Shown: positions 61,535-64,000 of the stretch, one piece after another
How the letters are laid out: every line of letters starts with the position of its first letter
Position numbering within the stretch: the first letter of the stretch is position 1
Source of the DNA: Photorhabdus heterorhabditis
Lineage (GTDB): Bacteria > Pseudomonadota > Gammaproteobacteria > Enterobacterales > Enterobacteriaceae
Reading direction: 5' to 3'
Length of the DNA stretch: 64,000 nucleotides
NCBI RefSeq assembly: GCF_018448905.1
Contig: NZ_RCWA01000005.1
Location: forward strand, 62,001-126,000
The notes under the pieces: model-generated
Seen by the model: the letters and a program-made list of their open reading frames with translations, nothing else
Told to the model about the DNA's origin: nothing
Database searches by the model: none
Position numbers and translations under genes: made by a program

Positions 61535-61560
61535 GCGAGTTGATGCTGTATATCAATGTT
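61535..61560 (+). repeat. Right copy of the 26-base direct repeat flanking the toxin cassette
   Basis: Identical to the left copy at 51598-51623 except for one base. It abuts the truncated end of the IS630 transposase remnant. Confidence 0.85.
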
Positions 61561-61993
61561 GAACCAGAGAGAGGCGAAATTTATGTAAGTAACGATAGAA
61601 GGTACTGATGGGTAATTTTATATTTAATAATGCATTGATTTTAATTATAAAAAATTCAAGACTCCAACGATAACGCAAGCAACCCAATTGTTGAGGAGAA
61701 TGGTGCAATAAAAAAGATAGCAAAGGATAAAGTGGGATTAAATTCCAGACAGCGGGTCTGCCCGCAGGCAGGCTTTTCAAACCTTCCAGGCCATATAAAG
61801 TAAACCAATTTATCCAGCGATTGACGGAAGAACGCCCGGCACAAAGGGTTCTGGCGACCTGTGAGACAGACTCACCGCGATGTAGCATCAACATGGACAT
61901 GAATCTGCGTGCATAATTTTTATCTCGGGTGGTCTGGATAATTTTTTTCATCTGGCGTCGTTCATTGCGGGGTATCAGTGCTATGATAGGCAT
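61553..61993 (-). pseudogene. IS630-family transposase, N-terminal fragment
   Basis: 146 codons from an ATG at 61993. The helix-turn-helix region (SVSQVARTLCAGRSSVNRWINWF ... GLEGLKSLPAGRP) is typical of IS630 transposases; full-length members have about 340 residues and a DDE domain, which is missing. The fragment stops at the flanking direct repeat, so loss of its 3' part may be linked with the toxin insertion. Confidence 0.85.
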
Positions 61994-62183
61994 AACTCAG
62001 TCCTTTTAGTGGCTTGGGATTTTTTGCAATTGATCAGATCGCAAAAATTGGACTGAATTCCCTCCAAGTGATCTACTATTTTGAAAAGTTCTTTACTAAA
62101 GAACAATTGTAGAAATTCTGATATTCAGACAAAACGTTATATACCATTTCTTCTAACTTAGTTAATTTTTAGGAGTATTAATT

Positions 62184-62615
62184 ATGTCTGTTTTACGTCT
62201 TGCTTACTATGAACTTTCCTCAGATCTGTTGCAGGGATTCCGTCAGGTAAAACAAGGATTGGAAGGTAGTCCATTAGGTTTACCAATTATCGAACTAGTC
62301 TATCTGCGTGTATCACAAATTAATGGCTGTTCATTCTGTTTAAATATGCATACCAAAGCATTACGTGAACATGGTGAGTCTGAGCGTCGCCTAGCAGAAC
62401 TAGCAGGTTGGCGTGTCAGCTCTCAATTTACTTCCCGTGAAAAGGCGGCGCTCGCGTGGGCTGAATCACTGACGTATGTGATTAACACACACGCTGATGA
62501 TAACGACTATCTACCCGTGAAAGAGCATTTCTCTGACAAAGAAATCTCTGATCTCACTTTTGCGATCGCTCTGATGAACGGAATGAATCGGCTTGCTGTA
62601 GGTATGCGCCAGTAG
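62184..62615 (+). CDS. AhpD/carboxymuconolactone decarboxylase-family protein
   Basis: 143 residues. The peroxidase-type motif C49-SF-C52-LNM-H56 (GCSFCLNMHTKALREHGE) marks it as an AhpD-like alkylhydroperoxidase. Conserved helices (SREKAALAWAESL, ISDLTFAIALMNGMNRLAVG) are intact. AGGAG lies 8 bases before the ATG. It is the only intact gene in the IS-rich end of the window and may protect against oxidative stress. Confidence 0.9.
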   Translation: MSVLRLAYYELSSDLLQGFRQVKQGLEGSPLGLPIIELVYLRVSQINGCSFCLNMHTKALREHGESERRLAELAGWRVSSQFTSREKAALAWAESLTYVINTHADDNDYLPVKEHFSDKEISDLTFAIALMNGMNRLAVGMRQ

Positions 62616-62817
62616 CAGCCATAAAAGGCTGTTAATGTTTGGTTTGTCACATTGACACATTATACTTGGATCTATTGAACCACCTATTACCTAGTGGTTT
62701 CAGGTACGATCCAAGTTTAACTTTAACTCGAATTCTGGATAAGCAATTGACGTGAAGTCTGTTCCAGGAGCCATGTTTTGGTGAACGCTGAAAACAGCTC
62801 CGGGGAGGAAAATGTCA
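62616..62817. other. Spacer between AhpD-like gene and IS982 remnant
   Basis: No gene. The part near 62665-62720 contains an imperfect inverted repeat (TTGGATC ... GATCCAA) that may act as a terminator for the AhpD-like gene. Confidence 0.45.
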
Positions 62818-64000
62818 TGAACGCATCCAAACCTTTCATCCCGCAATGGGAACAATTTTGTCTCATTTACTCCGCCGATAAGGTCACATGTATCCCAGTG
62901 AAATCATGACAATTTTTCATCTGTCACATTACCGTGATTTTAAACATTTTTATCTAGAACATATTTGGAAATATCACCATAACGATTTTCCCGCCTTGCT
63001 CAGCTATCCTCGTTTGGTCAGTGTGGCCCCTTCCGTTTTGGTGCCACTATGCCCCTATCTGACTCAATGAAAAGGAAAACCAACAGGCATTGCTTTTATT
63101 GATTCCACCCGTTTGAGTGTCTGCTATAACATTCGCATTCCTCGACATAAGGTCTTTGCCGGGATAGAGAAGCGCGGAAAAAATTCAATGGGGTGATGTG
63201 ATGGACGTCCCCTTTTTCAGCGGTAAACAGTGCCATCTTTTTTTCCGATGCACTGAATTTCGGGAGAACAGCTCATGAATACGATCAACGTGGTTGGCAT
63301 TGACCTTGCCAAAACATGATATGGATATGGATAAAGGAATTGCGGCACTGTCTCGCCAGCAACCGGGTTATGACCATTTGCTCACTATTCCCGGTGTCGG
63401 TCCCCTTATTGCGGCTGCTTTCGTGAGTGACGTCAGCGCATCTCAATTTGCCAATGGCCGGCAACTGTCTGCCTAGTGTGGTTTAATCCCCCGGCAACAC
63501 AGTTCAGGCGGGAAAAATCGTCTCTTTTCCCTGAGCAAACACCGAGTTTGCAAACACTGATGAAAAAACGGCTATCGGCCCTGCGATAACCTGAGTAAAA
63601 CCGAGGTAGTTACATACCGATGACGGATGATAAGGAAACAGGGTGCGGATGACATCATGGCGCGAGCAAATAAGCCCTTTATGACGCTGGATATATGGTC
63701 GCAAACCGTACCAATTTAGTGCTTGCATAATCGGGGCGTCCATATATGGTTTTACGGCTTCAAATTACACTTGGTTGTTAACCATCAGGGCGAAATTCTG
63801 GCGCTGAAAGTGACTGCCGGTAATGTGGATGATCGGGAACCTGTTCGCGAATTAACAACAGAATTAACGGGTTCACTTTACGGCGATAAAGGTTATCGCA
63901 GTCAGGAACTGGCAGACGATTTAGGCAAAACCGGTGTCACTTTCGTCACCCAAAAGCGCCGAAATATGAAAGCACGCCTGCTGGCTAGTGGGATAAGATA
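62818..64000 (+). pseudogene. IS982-family transposase pseudogene, split by a nested element
   Basis: The left part (62818-63193) reads KPFIPQWEQFCLIYSADK, then after a shift MYPSEIMTIFHLSHYRDFKH and, past a stop, GIAFIDSTRLSVCYNIRIPRHKVFAG, ending GKNSMG. The right part (63747 to the window end) continues WFYGFKLHLVVNHQGEILAL and TGSLYGDKGYRSQELADDL. These are consecutive pieces of an IS982 transposase; the break falls exactly between MG and WFYG. Several stops and shifts show it is dead. Confidence 0.88.
63201..63743 (+). mobile_element. IS110/IS1111-like remnant nested in the IS982 relic
   Basis: Inside the interruption, an ATG at 63275 starts MNTINVVGIDLAK, the N-terminus of IS110-type transposases. 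After an internal deletion the frame gives the transposase_20 region (LLTIPGVGPLIAAAFVSDVS) and, past a stop, CGLIPRQHSSGGK to 63560. The segment is bounded by near-perfect inverted repeats, ATGGACGTCCCC (63201-63212) and GGGGCGTCCAT (63733-63743), in keeping with the IS1111 branch, whose members carry subterminal inverted repeats. Confidence 0.75.

Overview
The window comes from an enterobacterial chromosome, most probably Photorhabdus or a close insect-associated relative. The central gene order (clpP-clpX-lon-hupB-ppiD ... mdlAB-glnK-amtB-tesB-ybaY-ffs ... hha-acrBA/acrR ... rsmS-priC/apt-dnaX-ybaB-recR-htpG-adk-hemH ... gsk) is the conserved enterobacterial order. The AT-rich background, the ERIC-type repeat, the IS630/IS982/IS110 debris and a giant insect-type toxin fit Photorhabdus. 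The genus is inferred from these features, not from a search.

Layout. 1-10 kb: accessory DNA. A minus-strand pilL-M-N-O-P-Q-R operon (type IVb conjugative 'thin' pilus, pilR cut by the window edge) lies behind a NusG/RfaH-like antiterminator gene. A divergent XRE regulator, an ERIC repeat and an ArdB/KlcA-type antirestriction gene follow. Together they look like one end of an integrative conjugative element next to clpP. 10-28.3 kb: core genes. ClpP, ClpX and Lon form the proteolysis block, with sigma-32-type promoters upstream of clpP and lon. HU-beta, PpiD, a ComEA-like protein, FadM and QueC come next, then a cysteine desulfhydrase-like enzyme with a divergent Lrp-type regulator. MdlAB and the glnK-amtB ammonium operon follow, the latter with a sigma-54 promoter and an NtrC-type site, then TesB, YbaY and 4.5S RNA. 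28.3-34.7 kb: hha with a decayed tomB upstream, and acrAB with divergent acrR and an intervening operator. 34.7-39.3 kb: a block not found between acrR and rsmS in E. coli, holding an ECF biotin transporter (bioMNY), an EamA exporter, a 2OG-Fe(II) oxygenase and a DUF1284 protein. 39.4-50.7 kb: rsmS, priC, apt, dnaX (with the programmed frameshift heptamer), ybaB-recR, htpG (sigma-32-type promoter), adk, hemH, a lone wzz/fepE-type gene and gsk.

50.7-64 kb: accessory region. It starts with relics (rhodanese tail, truncated GFA-like ORF). An approximately 2,946-residue Mcf/FitD-like toxin gene follows, much more GC-rich than its surroundings. The toxin has an MCF-type C58 cysteine-protease triad and a TcdA/TcdB-like hydrophobic translocation segment. 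A 25/26-base direct repeat flanks the toxin region. After it come IS630 debris, an intact AhpD-like protein, and an IS982 pseudogene interrupted by an IS110/IS1111-like remnant.

The most notable items are the foreign-looking giant toxin cassette and its flanking repeat, the pil/antiterminator/antirestriction module, the tomB pseudogene beside intact hha, and the single wzz gene left where Yersinia carries its O-antigen cluster.
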